From positions 1-17,768 of the forward strand of contig JACCZO010000406.1 of NCBI GenBank assembly GCA_013695925.1: 17,768 nucleotides of DNA, in the 5' to 3' direction. The notes beneath the pieces are model-generated. The model was not told the DNA's origin, ran no database searches, and saw only the letters and a program-made list of their open reading frames with translations. This DNA comes from Chthoniobacterales bacterium. Lineage in GTDB: Bacteria; Verrucomicrobiota; Verrucomicrobiia; Chthoniobacterales; UBA10450. Positions 1 to 7,247 of the stretch are shown here, one piece after another. Position numbers and translations under genes: made by a program. The stretch's first letter is position 1. Each line of letters opens with the position of its first letter.

Positions 1-1135
1 CCGTGATCGAGACCATCGCTTCGCCCATCGTCAGGATGGCGTAGGCGAGGAACTGCCAGTTCACGTTCGGCTGCTGCCCGGCCATGATCAGGGTCTGGAT
101 GTAGGCGATGACGAGGAAGCTGCCCGCGGTCAGGAAAAGCCCGATGCCGATTTTGCGCAGTGGCGTGAGCGGGAAAAATTTATCGATCGCCGGGTAGATA
201 ATGTAATTCACCAGCGGGATGAAAAGGAGAATGAAGATCGGGTTCGCCGTCTGCACCTGAGCGGGCAGGAGGGTCACGCCCCAGCCCATGGCGAAGGGGC
301 TGAACTGCAACCACGGCAACCAGGGCACGAAGAGGTCCATCCCGCGTGCCTGCAAGGTCCAGGACCCGCCACTGCTTTGATCCCAGAGCGACCAGAAGAT
401 GGCGACGAAAACGTAAACGATGATCAGCCGCCCGAGCGCGCCGAGACCTTCCTTGCTGAAAAATTGTTTCACGAAGAGCCAGCCGCCCGGCGGGATGTGG
501 ACGAACTTTTTGCGGCCGGCCCAGAAGAAAATCGTCGCGATCACCATCGCGATACCGGGCACGCCGAAGGCCCAGCGCGGGCCCCAGTTAGGGTTATGCA
601 GGAGCACTGGGCAAAGCAGCGTCGAGATGAAAGAGCCGGCGTTGATCGAAAAATAAAACCAGCCGAAAACTTTCGAGAGCAGGTGCTTGTTCGATTCGCC
701 AAACTGATCGCCCACGTTGGCCGAGACACACGGCTTGATGCCACCGGAGCCGATCGCGATTAAGCCCAGGCCGATAACCAGGCCCATCCGGGTATCGTTC
801 AGGGCGAGCGCGAAATGCCCGGCGCAATAAACCAGCGAGAGAAAGAAGATCGTCTTGTATTTGCCCAGGAACGCCTCCGCCAGGATCGCGCCCATGATGG
901 GCAGGAAATAAACCGCCCCGACGAAGAGCGCGAAATAACCGCGCGCCTCCGTCTCGCTCATGTGATCGGGTTTGCCCCCGCTCGTCATGATGTAGGAGGT
1001 CATGAAAATGATCAGGATCGAGCGCATCCCGTAGAAGGAGAAGCGCTCGGCGGCCTCGTTCCCGATGATGTAGGGAACGCCCGGCGGCATGGTGGAGATA
1101 TTGGGGGGCTTGGTCGCGTATTCGTGCTTGGCCAT
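1..1135 (-). CDS. POT/PTR2-family proton-coupled peptide transporter (partial, C-terminus off the left edge)
   Basis: I translated this by hand from the reverse strand: ATG at 1135, then 378 codons without a stop to the window edge. The product is a polytopic inner-membrane protein of the proton-dependent oligopeptide transporter family (major facilitator superfamily), which imports di- and tripeptides with protons. The N-terminal helix carries the family's ExxER proton-coupling motif (E27, E30, R31 in NEAAERFSFYGMR). Further on are GSGGIKPCV (about 129-137) and FGWFYFSINAGS (about 157-168), matching the second PTR2 signature. Many hydrophobic segments follow. Full-length members run about 450-500 residues or more, so the last part of the protein is missing. 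A CGTTAGGC 8-mer lies at 1148-1155, just upstream of the start. No strong Shine-Dalgarno is visible. The substrate is inferred from the family. Confidence 0.9.
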   Translation of the reverse strand, partial: MAKHEYATKPPNISTMPPGVPYIIGNEAAERFSFYGMRSILIIFMTSYIMTSGGKPDHMSETEARGYFALFVGAVYFLPIMGAILAEAFLGKYKTIFFLSLVYCAGHFALALNDTRMGLVIGLGLIAIGSGGIKPCVSANVGDQFGESNKHLLSKVFGWFYFSINAGSFISTLLCPVLLHNPNWGPRWAFGVPGIAMVIATIFFWAGRKKFVHIPPGGWLFVKQFFSKEGLGALGRLIIVYVFVAIFWSLWDQSSGGSWTLQARGMDLFVPWLPWLQFSPFAMGWGVTLLPAQVQTANPIFILLFIPLVNYIIYPAIDKFFPLTPLRKIGIGLFLTAGSFLVIAYIQTLIMAGQQPNVNWQFLAYAILTMGEAMVSIT

Positions 1136-1220
1136 GGCGCTGCTTATCGTTAGGCGGTTGGTTTAAACCGCGGGACGGTTCGGATGACAGATGGAGATCA
1201 ACGTCGCCCGGCGACGGCCC

Positions 1221-1247
1221 TCATCCGTGTCCTCCGCGTAATCCGTG
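1221..1247. repeat. Three degenerate 9-bp tandem units
   Basis: Three consecutive 9-mers read TCATCCGTG, TCCTCCGCG and TAATCCGTG, then GTC. Similar 'CCACGGATTACACGG' runs are, from memory, scattered through intergenic DNA of many PVC-group bacteria. It sits in the short gap between the lipoprotein and the peptide transporter. Function unknown. Confidence 0.4.
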
Positions 1248-1264
1248 GTCAAAACTTCTTCTCG

Positions 1265-1483
1265 TTAGGGCTGCTGTGCCGGAAAAAAGTTGGCGGGCGT
1301 GGGCGAAGAAAGCGGCGGCTTCGGGATGGCGCCATGAATCGGCTCCTCCGCGGCGGCCTCGAGCGGATGGAGATGCTCCTTTTGCAGGTGGGGCAATTCC
1401 CCGACGTGATGCCGTTCGCAGGAAGTGAAGACGATGAGTAAACCGGCGAGGGCCGCGAACGGAGAAACCCGAATACGAAACAT
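1265..1483 (-). CDS. Small predicted lipoprotein (72 aa)
   Basis: The ATG at 1483 opens a 72-residue reading frame ending at TAA (complement of 1265-1267). The N-terminus MFRIRVSPFAALAGLLIVFTSC is a basic stretch, a hydrophobic core and a lipobox-like V-F-T-S-C, so cleavage and lipidation at the cysteine near residue 22 is likely. The mature part is short, rich in His, Glu and Pro, and shows no domain I recognise. The open frame extends further upstream, but that extension only reads through the REP-like hairpin, so the internal ATG is preferred. It lies in the same direction as the transporter, 129 nt upstream of it. The stop codon sits inside a CGTTAGG core (1263-1269). Small Cys-anchored proteins of unknown role are common in this kind of genome; a chance ORF cannot be excluded. 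Confidence 0.5.
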   Translation of the reverse strand: MFRIRVSPFAALAGLLIVFTSCERHHVGELPHLQKEHLHPLEAAAEEPIHGAIPKPPLSSPTPANFFPAQQP

Positions 1484-1556
1484 GCGCCGGAAGAGTAAGG
1501 GGGAGGCGAAGCAAGGCGCAACAAAAAGATTGGGCAGGGAGCGAAGCTGCACCCTC

Positions 1557-1641
1557 GGTGGTGCGAGACTCCGTCGAGCCGGGATGGCGCACGGCTGCGG
1601 GAAAGTGTCCTCCTCCGAGCTGGACGGAGTCTCGCACCACC
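1557..1641. repeat. REP-like inverted repeat, element A (upstream of the RAYT gene)
   Basis: Left arm 1557-1579 is GGTGG plus TGCGAGACTCCGTCGAGC. Right arm 1619-1641 is its reverse complement with one mismatch (22 of 23). The arms flank a spacer of about 39 nt containing GGGATGGCGCACGGCTGCGG. A near-identical arrangement recurs in element B, so this is a multi-copy unit rather than a local hairpin. It could fold into a long stem on RNA or ssDNA. It ends about 46 nt before the RAYT start. Confidence 0.85.
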
Positions 1642-1687
1642 GGCATTTGTCTCGACCCCTTCTTGTCGATTCGTTATTCTGATCCTC

Positions 1688-2138
1688 ATGCCGAATCGAG
1701 GACGGCCTGCCCCAGGCGTTTTCATCTTTCGCGGTCAGGCCACGATTGTCTTTCTGACCGTCTGCACACACGACCGGACTCGGTGGCTGGCAGACCCGAA
1801 AGTCGAGCACGACCTAGTCGAAAGCTGGAAGGGTTCGACTGCCTGGATCGTCGGCCGATACGTTCTCATGCCCGACCACCTCCACTTGATTTGCTCGCCG
1901 ATCGACGAAGAGGTGGAAATAGAGGCATTGGATCACTTTTTGGAAACGACAATTCCGACGTATTCATCGCGAGCCGACGCGTTGCTTCCAATCCGGCGGG
2001 TTTCACCATCGCTTGCGCAAACAAGAGAGCTACGATCAGCGCTGGGATTATGTGCGTGAGAATCCAGTCCGTGCCGGACTAGTGAAGCGCGCAGAAGATT
2101 GGCCCTATAGCGGCGAACTGAACGAATTGCGCTGGTGA
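1688..2138 (+). pseudogene. REP-associated tyrosine transposase (RAYT, Y1/HUH family), frameshifted
   Basis: The ATG at 1688 opens a frame with the HUH-type metal/active-site motif MPDHLHLICSP (residues 61-71; His-x-His), typical of IS200-like and RAYT single-strand transposases. Similarity in this frame stops near DEEVEIE. It resumes in the next frame from about 1923 with HWITFWKRQFRR, GGFHHRLRKQESYDQRW and YVRENPVRAGLVKRAEDW, ending at TGA 2136-2138. The Tyr in ESYDQRW is the likely catalytic nucleophile. Together the two frames give about 149 residues, normal for a RAYT. The shift is equivalent to one extra base (or two missing) between about 1915 and 1950; frame 0 is blocked by TAG at 1920-1922. 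Either the gene has decayed or the assembly has an indel. RAYTs are domesticated transposases that act on REP hairpins, and REP-like elements lie on both sides. Confidence 0.82.
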
Positions 2139-2159
2139 TCTTCACAAAGGGATCCTTTC

Positions 2160-2295
2160 GGTGGTGCGAGGGTCCGTCGAGCCTGGGGACCGCGCTCGGT
2201 GGTGCGCGCTCGGTGGTGCGAGACTCCGTCGAGCTGGGATGGCGTTCGGCTGCGGGAAATCGTCTTCCGCCGGTTCGACAGAGTCTCACTCCACC
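2160..2295. repeat. REP-like cluster, element B (downstream of the RAYT gene)
   Basis: The cluster has a diverged head copy at 2160-2182 (GGTGGTGCGAGGGTCCGTCG, then AGC), a truncated GGTGGTGCGCGCTC near 2199-2212, and a full copy at 2212-2234. A degenerate inverted arm follows at 2273-2295. The full copy, spacer (GGGATGGCGTTCGGCTGCGG) and inverted arm repeat the architecture of element A. The nested partial copies suggest successive insertions or duplications. It ends 54 nt before the peptidase start and probably contributes no coding sequence, although the frame stays open through it. Confidence 0.82.
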
Positions 2296-2349
2296 GGAAG
2301 ATGCCAGCCGGCTGATTGCGCCGAAGCCGGGCGGTGCCAGCTTAGGCGC

Positions 2350-4528
2350 ATGCCGAATCGAATGTTGCGCCTCGCCTGTTTCATTCTTCTTTGCCTAACG
2401 ATCTTGCCGCTCGTCCAGGCTGCCCCGGCGAAACGGAACATCACCGAGAAAGACCTCTTCGATTTCGTCTGGATCGGGAGCCCGCAGATTTCGCCCGACG
2501 GCGCGCGCGTCGCTTATGTGCGGGTGACGGTGAACGAAAAGAAGGACGGCTACGACACTTCCATCTGGATGGTCCCCACGGCCGCGGATGAGGCGCCGCG
2601 GCAGTTGACGAGCGGTCCGCGCGACACTGGCCCGCGCTGGTCGCCGGATGGAAAATGGATCGTCTTCAGCCGCGCCTCCGAGAAGGAGGGCAAGAAACAG
2701 CCCCCGCAATTGTGTCTCCTCCCCATGTCGGGCGGCGACGCCTTCGTTTTCACAGACCTGCCGAAAGGTGCCGGAAATCCGAACTGGTCCCCGGATGGGA
2801 AGTCGATCGTCTTCACGAGCAGCTCGAATCCCGAAGACCTGGCGAAGCAGGCGCGGAAGAAGAAGCTGGAAGAAGAGGCAAAAAAAATCGCGCAGGCAAC
2901 GGTTTCGCCCGGGCCTAACGAAAAGAAGGAAGGCGGGCGCGCGGTCGAGGAAGAACATGAAAGCGATGTCCACGTCATCACGCGCGCGGTTTATCGGGAC
3001 GACGAGGAAGGTTATCTCGACCCTAAACGTCCGGATCATCTCTGGCTCGTTTCCGCGCCCCGGAGCGCGGACGAAAAAGTCGAGCCTCGCCAGCTCACCA
3101 ATGGCCGCTTCAATGAGGGCAACCCGCTTTGGTCTAACGACGGGGCGCAGATCTATTTCGCTTCCTGGCATGTCGACGAGCCCTACTACGAGCTGCCGAA
3201 GACAGAAGTCTATGTCGTCCCGGCGCAAGGCGGCGCCGCCAAACTCCTCACGACGGTACCGCTCGGTGTGCGAAGCTTCGCTCTCAGCCCGGATGGGAAA
3301 CGCGTCGCATTCATCGCCGCGGTCAACGAGCCGGTGAACTCCTTTACCCAAACGGATCTCTGGACTCTCGACCTGACCGAGAACGCCAAGCCGATAAACC
3401 TAACGACTAACTTTGATTTCGACGCGGGCGACAGCGTCTTCGGCGACAACGCCGCGCCCCGCGGGTTCGGGCGGAACACGCCCGTCTGGTCGGCTGATTG
3501 GAAGAGCATCTTCGAGATCTACGCAAAGGAAGGGCGCACCCAGTTGGCTTCCTTCGACGCCACTCATGGGGTGGCGACCGATCTCACCCAGGGGAACCAG
3601 GCGGTCACGCGCTTCTCCGCCGCCGCGGATGCGAAGAAGTTTGTCTACCTCGCTTCCACTCCGACCCGGATCAACGATCTCTTTTGCATCGAGCAGTCGG
3701 GCGCCCAGCCGCGTCAGTTGACCCATTCCAACGATGCCCTCTTCAGCCAGCTCAACCTGACCGAGCCGGAAGAAATCTGGTACGAGAGCTTTGATGGCAA
3801 ACGCATCCAGGCCTGGGTGCAGAAGCCGCCGGGGTTTGATCCGACCAAAAAATATCCGCTAATCCTCGATATCCATGGCGGGCCGCATGCGGCTTATGGC
3901 TACATCTTTGAACACGAGTTCCAATGGATGGCAGCGAAGGGCTACATCGTCCTTTACCCAAACCCGCGCGGAAGCACCAGCTACGGTCAGGCCTTTGGAA
4001 ATATCATCCAATACAAATATCCGGGCGACGACTTCAAGGACCTGATGGCGGGGGTCGACGAAGCCGTTAGGCGAGGTGGAGTGCGCGGCCGGGGTCGCGC
4101 AGCGCGACATCGCGGATTGGGCGACCTGGTGGTATACGGCCGACTTCACCCTCTTCCAGCCGAATTGGTTCAAGACTCCGCCTTTCAAGGATGAAGAAGG
4201 CGATTACAAGGCACGCTCGCCCATCACCTATATCAACAACGTGAAGACGCCGCTCATGCTTGTGCTCGGCGAAGAGGACACGCGCACTCCGCCCGAGGCA
4301 GGCGGCGAGATGATGTTTCGCGCTCTGAAATTCCGCAAGATCCCGACCGTGATGGTGAAGTTCCCGCGCGAAACCCACGAGCTGTCGCGTTCCGGCGAGC
4401 CCTGGCACCGGATCGAACGACTCCAGCACATTGTCGGCTGGTTCGATCACTGGCTCCTCGGCGTGGCCAAGCCGGAATACGAGGTCGCAGGAGAGGGAAA
4501 TCCGAAGGGCGAAAATCCGAAACCGTAG
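2350..4528 (+). pseudogene. Exported S9-family (prolyl oligopeptidase/acylaminoacyl-type) peptidase, internal deletion with frameshift removing the catalytic Ser
   Basis: Start taken at ATG 2350 (or 2362), which gives a signal peptide (LACFILLCLTILPLVQA). The longer open frame would begin inside the REP-like cluster. The N-terminal beta-propeller shows repeated blades (ISPDGARVAYV, WSPDGKWIVFS, WSPDGKSIVFTS, LSPDGKRVAFIA). The alpha/beta-hydrolase domain begins with YPLILDIHGGPH and NPRGSTSYG, up to YPGDDFKDLMAGVDEAVRRG (about 4076). The expected strand and elbow with GGSxGG, bearing the nucleophilic serine, are missing (about 30 residues by family comparison). The sequence continues in another frame at 4082 as CAAGVAQRDIADWATWWYTA, with the acid region LGEEDTRTPP, the His region THELSRSG, and TAG at 4526-4528. 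The acid and base residues remain but no nucleophile is encoded, so the gene is non-functional as read, unless this is an assembly deletion. The C-terminal GNPKGENPKP comes from an AATCCGAA-type repeat. Confidence 0.85.
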
Positions 4529-4600
4529 CGGCCGGAGCTTTTAAAAAATTGAAGCTTTGAAATTGTTTCGGATTTCGAGATTCGTATTTCGGATTTTTTG
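4498..4600. repeat. AATCCGAA-type dispersed repeat with inverted arms
   Basis: AATCCGAA occurs at about 4499-4506 and 4514-4521, inside the last codons of the peptidase. The opposite-strand form TTTCGGATT recurs near 4566-4574 and 4587-4595. CGAAAATCCGAAAC (4510-4523) can pair with GTTTCGGATTTCG (4565-4577), and a T-run follows at 4594-4599. It may act as a weak terminator between the peptidase and glpX. Another small hairpin, AGCTT/AAGCT, lies between the arms. Confidence 0.5.
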
Positions 4601-4616
4601 AAGCGAAGCTGCCACC

Positions 4617-5681
4617 ATGCGGATCCCAAAGCAGAATTACGACGACATCGAGCGCATCATTGAATTCGATTTCGTTAGGGCAACCGAAGCCGCCGCGCTC
4701 AACGCTCTCCCCTGGCTCGGGCGGGGCGAAAAGAAAAAAGCCGACGCCGCCGCCTGCGACGCGATCCGCGGCATGTTCGATCTCATGAACATCTGCGGCG
4801 AGGTCGTCATCGGCGAAGGGATCAAGGACGACGCTCCCGGAATTTTCAAGGGCGAGCAGCTCGGGATGTGGCTCCCGGGCTCGCCGCCGTTCGATATTGC
4901 GCTCGACCCGATCGACGGCACGACCAACATCGCCAAGGGCGCGCCGAACTCGATCACCTGTATCGCGGCCGCCAGCCCGGAAAAAGATGTAAAGGTGGCG
5001 CTGCGCGACATCCCTTCCTTTTACATGATGAAGCTGGCCTACGGCCCGGACGTTATCCGGAGCATGAAAAGAGCCGGTATCGAAACTCTGAGACTGGAAA
5101 GCCCGATTGAAGAAACGCTCATCACGGTGGCGAAAGCTTTGCAGAAGCGAGTCCAGGACGTCATCGTGATGATGCTCGACCGCCCGCGACACAAGGAGAT
5201 CGTCGCGGAAATCCGCCGCGCCGGCGCTTCCCTGCGCATGATCAGCGACGGCGACATCGCGGCCGCCATGGCGCCCTCCTATCCGGAGAGCGGGATCGAT
5301 CTCTACGTCGGTATCGGGGGCGCGCCCGAGGCGGTTTTGGCGGCAGCCGGGATCAAATGTCTGGGCGGCGACCTGCAATGCATGATGTGGCCGCGCGATC
5401 GCGAGGAACGCGATCGGCTGATCGCCGAAGGCCACGAAAAAGATCTCGACCGCGTTTTTTTCGCCGACGATCTGGCGAACGGAAAAAACATCATTTTTTG
5501 CGCGACCGGGATTAGCGACAGCGCGCTTTTGCGCGGGGTAAAATCGCAAGGGCCGAATGCCATCACTTATTCCGTCCTGATGCGGGCAAAGAGCAAAACG
5601 GTGCGCTTCATCCGCGCCTCGCACGATCTGCAAAGCAAAACCATCCGCCTGCGCTCCGACAACCGGGAGCATCGGATCTGA
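4617..5681 (+). CDS. glpX: Fructose-1,6-bisphosphatase class II (GlpX type)
   Basis: This 354-residue cytoplasmic enzyme of gluconeogenesis and central carbon metabolism hydrolyses fructose-1,6-bisphosphate to fructose-6-phosphate. GlpX hallmarks run in order: an N-terminal helix FDFVRATEAAAL, VVIGEGIKDDAPG (about 64-75), the metal and substrate motif ALDPIDGTTNIAKG (about 95-108), SDGDIAAAM, GIGGAPEAVLAAAGIKCLGGD, and a C-terminal ALLRGVK...VRFIRASHDL. Length is normal for the family or slightly long. In some bacteria GlpX also dephosphorylates sedoheptulose-1,7-bisphosphate; this cannot be told from sequence. The start at ATG 4617 is set by the conserved N-terminus; upstream is GAAGCGAAGCTGCCACC with no good Shine-Dalgarno. 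A CGTTAGG core falls at codons 19-21. A REP-like cluster follows the stop. Confidence 0.93.
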   Translation: MRIPKQNYDDIERIIEFDFVRATEAAALNALPWLGRGEKKKADAAACDAIRGMFDLMNICGEVVIGEGIKDDAPGIFKGEQLGMWLPGSPPFDIALDPIDGTTNIAKGAPNSITCIAAASPEKDVKVALRDIPSFYMMKLAYGPDVIRSMKRAGIETLRLESPIEETLITVAKALQKRVQDVIVMMLDRPRHKEIVAEIRRAGASLRMISDGDIAAAMAPSYPESGIDLYVGIGGAPEAVLAAAGIKCLGGDLQCMMWPRDREERDRLIAEGHEKDLDRVFFADDLANGKNIIFCATGISDSALLRGVKSQGPNAITYSVLMRAKSKTVRFIRASHDLQSKTIRLRSDNREHRI

Positions 5682-5695
5682 AACCGCTGCCGCCC

Positions 5696-5835
5696 GGTAG
5701 GGCGAGACTCCGTCGAGCGGGGGGAGGATTTTCTTCACGAGGCCGCACGCGCTCCCGGACTCGACGGAGTCTCGCACCACCAAAAATTTCCCGCTCGCGA
5801 GCGCAAATCCCAGCTCGATGGAGCCTCGCACCAGG
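5696..5835. repeat. REP-like cluster, element C (between glpX and the crystallin gene)
   Basis: There are three copies of the same unit seen at 1557 and 2160. One is direct at 5696-5718, with the head GGTAGG, i.e. a GTAG variant. One is inverted at 5759-5781, and one is inverted and diverged at 5813-5835. The first two form a long stem over a loop of about 40 nt. The cluster starts 14 nt after the glpX stop and could act as a transcriptional or mRNA-stability boundary. Confidence 0.8.
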
Positions 5836-5925
5836 GGGAACGCCCATCACCAAAAGTTCGTTTTCTTTCATCTCGCGCTCGACAAGGGCCAAATCGCCTG
5901 ATCAAATCCAGATTACCAAAAGCTT

Positions 5926-6321
5926 ATGAAACTAGTACCCAAGACCGACCTATCGCCAGATAATGGCGCGATCATCGATACGAAATGGCAAGTGGCCCCC
6001 CTCAAATACCACGCCTGTGCGGCCTGTGAAAATCCCGAAAAACCGGTCCAAGGCTTTAGTCTGCCGGAGTTGATCATCTACGATCACGCCGGCTTTAAAG
6101 GCGCCTATGCCCGGACGAACCTGAGTTTCCATTACCTCGGGGATTTCTGGAACGATCGCATCAGCTCGCTCATCGTCGTCAGCGGCATCTGGCGTTTTTA
6201 CCGCGACGAGCACTATAAGGGCGCTCATTGGGATCTCGGCCCGGGCTTTTACGAATGCTTCTTCACCGAGGCTGGCCCGGACGACGTCGTGAGCTCGTTT
6301 AAGGCGATCACCCTCACCTAA
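5926..6321 (+). CDS. Beta/gamma-crystallin-fold protein with two calcium-binding motifs
   Basis: 131 residues. Residues about 48-131 read as two Greek-key motifs: LIIYDHAGFKGAYARTN to SSLIVVSGIWRFYRDEHYKG to LGPGFYECFF. Microbial beta/gamma-crystallins bind calcium through N/D-N/D-x-x-S/T-S. Both matches are present: NDRISS (76-81) and DDVVSS (119-124), as expected for a paired double-clamp domain. The first 45 residues are not crystallin-like and contain a CAAC (31-34); no convincing signal peptide is visible, so localisation is open. The gene ends 10 nt before an exported hydrolase gene, suggesting co-expression. The stop TAA lies in a CCTAACG core (6317-6323). Known members serve as calcium-stabilised structural or stress proteins; the role here is unknown. 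There is no Shine-Dalgarno before ATG 5926. Confidence 0.8.
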   Translation: MKLVPKTDLSPDNGAIIDTKWQVAPLKYHACAACENPEKPVQGFSLPELIIYDHAGFKGAYARTNLSFHYLGDFWNDRISSLIVVSGIWRFYRDEHYKGAHWDLGPGFYECFFTEAGPDDVVSSFKAITLT

Positions 6322-6331
6322 CGGCGCCGCG

Positions 6332-7201
6332 ATGAAAGCGCGGGGCATCGCTTTATCGTTAGGCGTGCTCCTGTTCGGCGCGACGTTGGCGTTCGCGCAG
6401 ATCGCCCCGTCTTCGCATTTCGCGACGCTCGACGGAACCCGCGTTCACTACACCAACTACGGCGCGGGAGAAAAGGCGCTTCTCCTGGTCCACGGCTGGA
6501 GCTCCGACGAGGCGGTCTGGAAAAAGCAGGCGCCCGCGCTGGCCAAATCGATCCGGGTGATCACGGTGGATTTGCCCGGGCACGGCCAAAGCGACAAGCC
6601 GGAACGCGAGTATACGATGGACTATTATGCGCAGGCTCTCGAGGCGGTGCTGCGGGATGCGGGAGTGAAGAAAGCGACCGTCGTCGGGCACAGCAACGGC
6701 ACCATCGTCATCCGGCAGTTTTATCGCCTTTATCCACAGGAGGTGAACGGCATGGTCACAGTCGACGGGAGTATGCGTCCGTTAGGCGAGCCTGAGGAGA
6801 CGAAGAAATTCATCGAACCGTTGCGGGTGCCGGAGTCCGACTACGCGCAGAGCGCGGGCAAGTTTATCGATCACTTTGTCGCGCCGATCAAAGACCCGGC
6901 GGAGCGGAGCGCGACCAGGGAGATGATGTTGCGCACGCCGCAGCGCGTGGCGTTGAGCGAATTTAAAGCCACGCTCGATCCGGCACTCTGGAAGACGGAC
7001 AAGATCGAGGTACCGCTCCTGGTTATCCTGGCCAAGTCGCCTTTCTGGGAGGGTTATGAGGACTACGTGCGGAAAGTGGCGCCCCAGGCGGAGTTCAAGA
7101 CCTTCGAGGATGTCTCGCATTTCCTGATGCTCGATAAACCGGCGGAGTTTAACGAAGCGCTGCTTGCCTTCCTGAAAAAGAACGACCTCCTGAAAAATTA
7201 G
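6332..7201 (+). CDS. Exported alpha/beta hydrolase
   Basis: 289 residues with a signal peptide (MKARGIALSLGVLLFGATLAFAQ). The alpha/beta-hydrolase core follows: oxyanion-hole strand LLLVHGWSSD (His54-Gly), VDLPGHGQSDKP (about 79-90), nucleophile elbow VVGHSNGT (Ser121) and C-terminal catalytic His in DVSHFLM (about 263). The acid residue is not certain from sequence alone. The closest general look is to the epoxide hydrolase / haloalkane dehalogenase / carboxylesterase part of the superfamily; the substrate is unknown. It lies 10 nt after the crystallin gene and 46 nt before mqnC. It is unlikely to be a menaquinone enzyme, since futalosine hydrolase (MqnB) has a different fold. Two CGTTAGGC motifs fall in the coding sequence (6357-6364 and 6780-6787), both read as Leu-Gly with the codon TTA. 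Confidence 0.85.
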   Translation: MKARGIALSLGVLLFGATLAFAQIAPSSHFATLDGTRVHYTNYGAGEKALLLVHGWSSDEAVWKKQAPALAKSIRVITVDLPGHGQSDKPEREYTMDYYAQALEAVLRDAGVKKATVVGHSNGTIVIRQFYRLYPQEVNGMVTVDGSMRPLGEPEETKKFIEPLRVPESDYAQSAGKFIDHFVAPIKDPAERSATREMMLRTPQRVALSEFKATLDPALWKTDKIEVPLLVILAKSPFWEGYEDYVRKVAPQAEFKTFEDVSHFLMLDKPAEFNEALLAFLKKNDLLKN

Positions 7202-7247
7202 GGGCAACGCGTGCGGAGCTCTCCGCACTCGTCTAGATTGCGGCTCG

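Noticed and set aside
1557..1641. CRISPR array made of the GGTGGTGCGAGACTCC repeats
   Set aside because: Copies are inverted and irregularly spaced, spacers are shared rather than unique, and no cas genes are present.
1915..1950. Programmed frameshifting in the RAYT gene
   Set aside because: No slippery heptamer, pause hairpin or stop-codon context supports it; a mutation or assembly indel is simpler.
1558..2082. 174-residue open frame across the first REP-like hairpin and the RAYT region
   Set aside because: It is the wrong frame over the RAYT; its N-terminal part is translated hairpin, and no family resemblance is seen.
2161..2349. N-terminal extension of the S9 peptidase back into the REP-like cluster
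   Set aside because: Those codons translate repeat DNA; the signal peptide begins at 2350 or 2362, so the extension is not credible.
4611..4619. GCCACCATG before glpX and the PG-binding gene, resembling a eukaryotic start context
   Set aside because: Two short coincidental matches in a bacterial genome; no functional meaning is expected.
4254..5831. 525-residue open frame on the minus strand opposite glpX and the peptidase end
   Set aside because: It is a GC-rich shadow; the plus strand carries a clear GlpX with catalytic motifs, and the minus product looks like nothing known.
6332..7201. The alpha/beta hydrolase as a menaquinone-pathway enzyme because it precedes mqnC
   Set aside because: It is exported, and futalosine pathway enzymes are cytoplasmic and of other folds; proximity alone is not enough.
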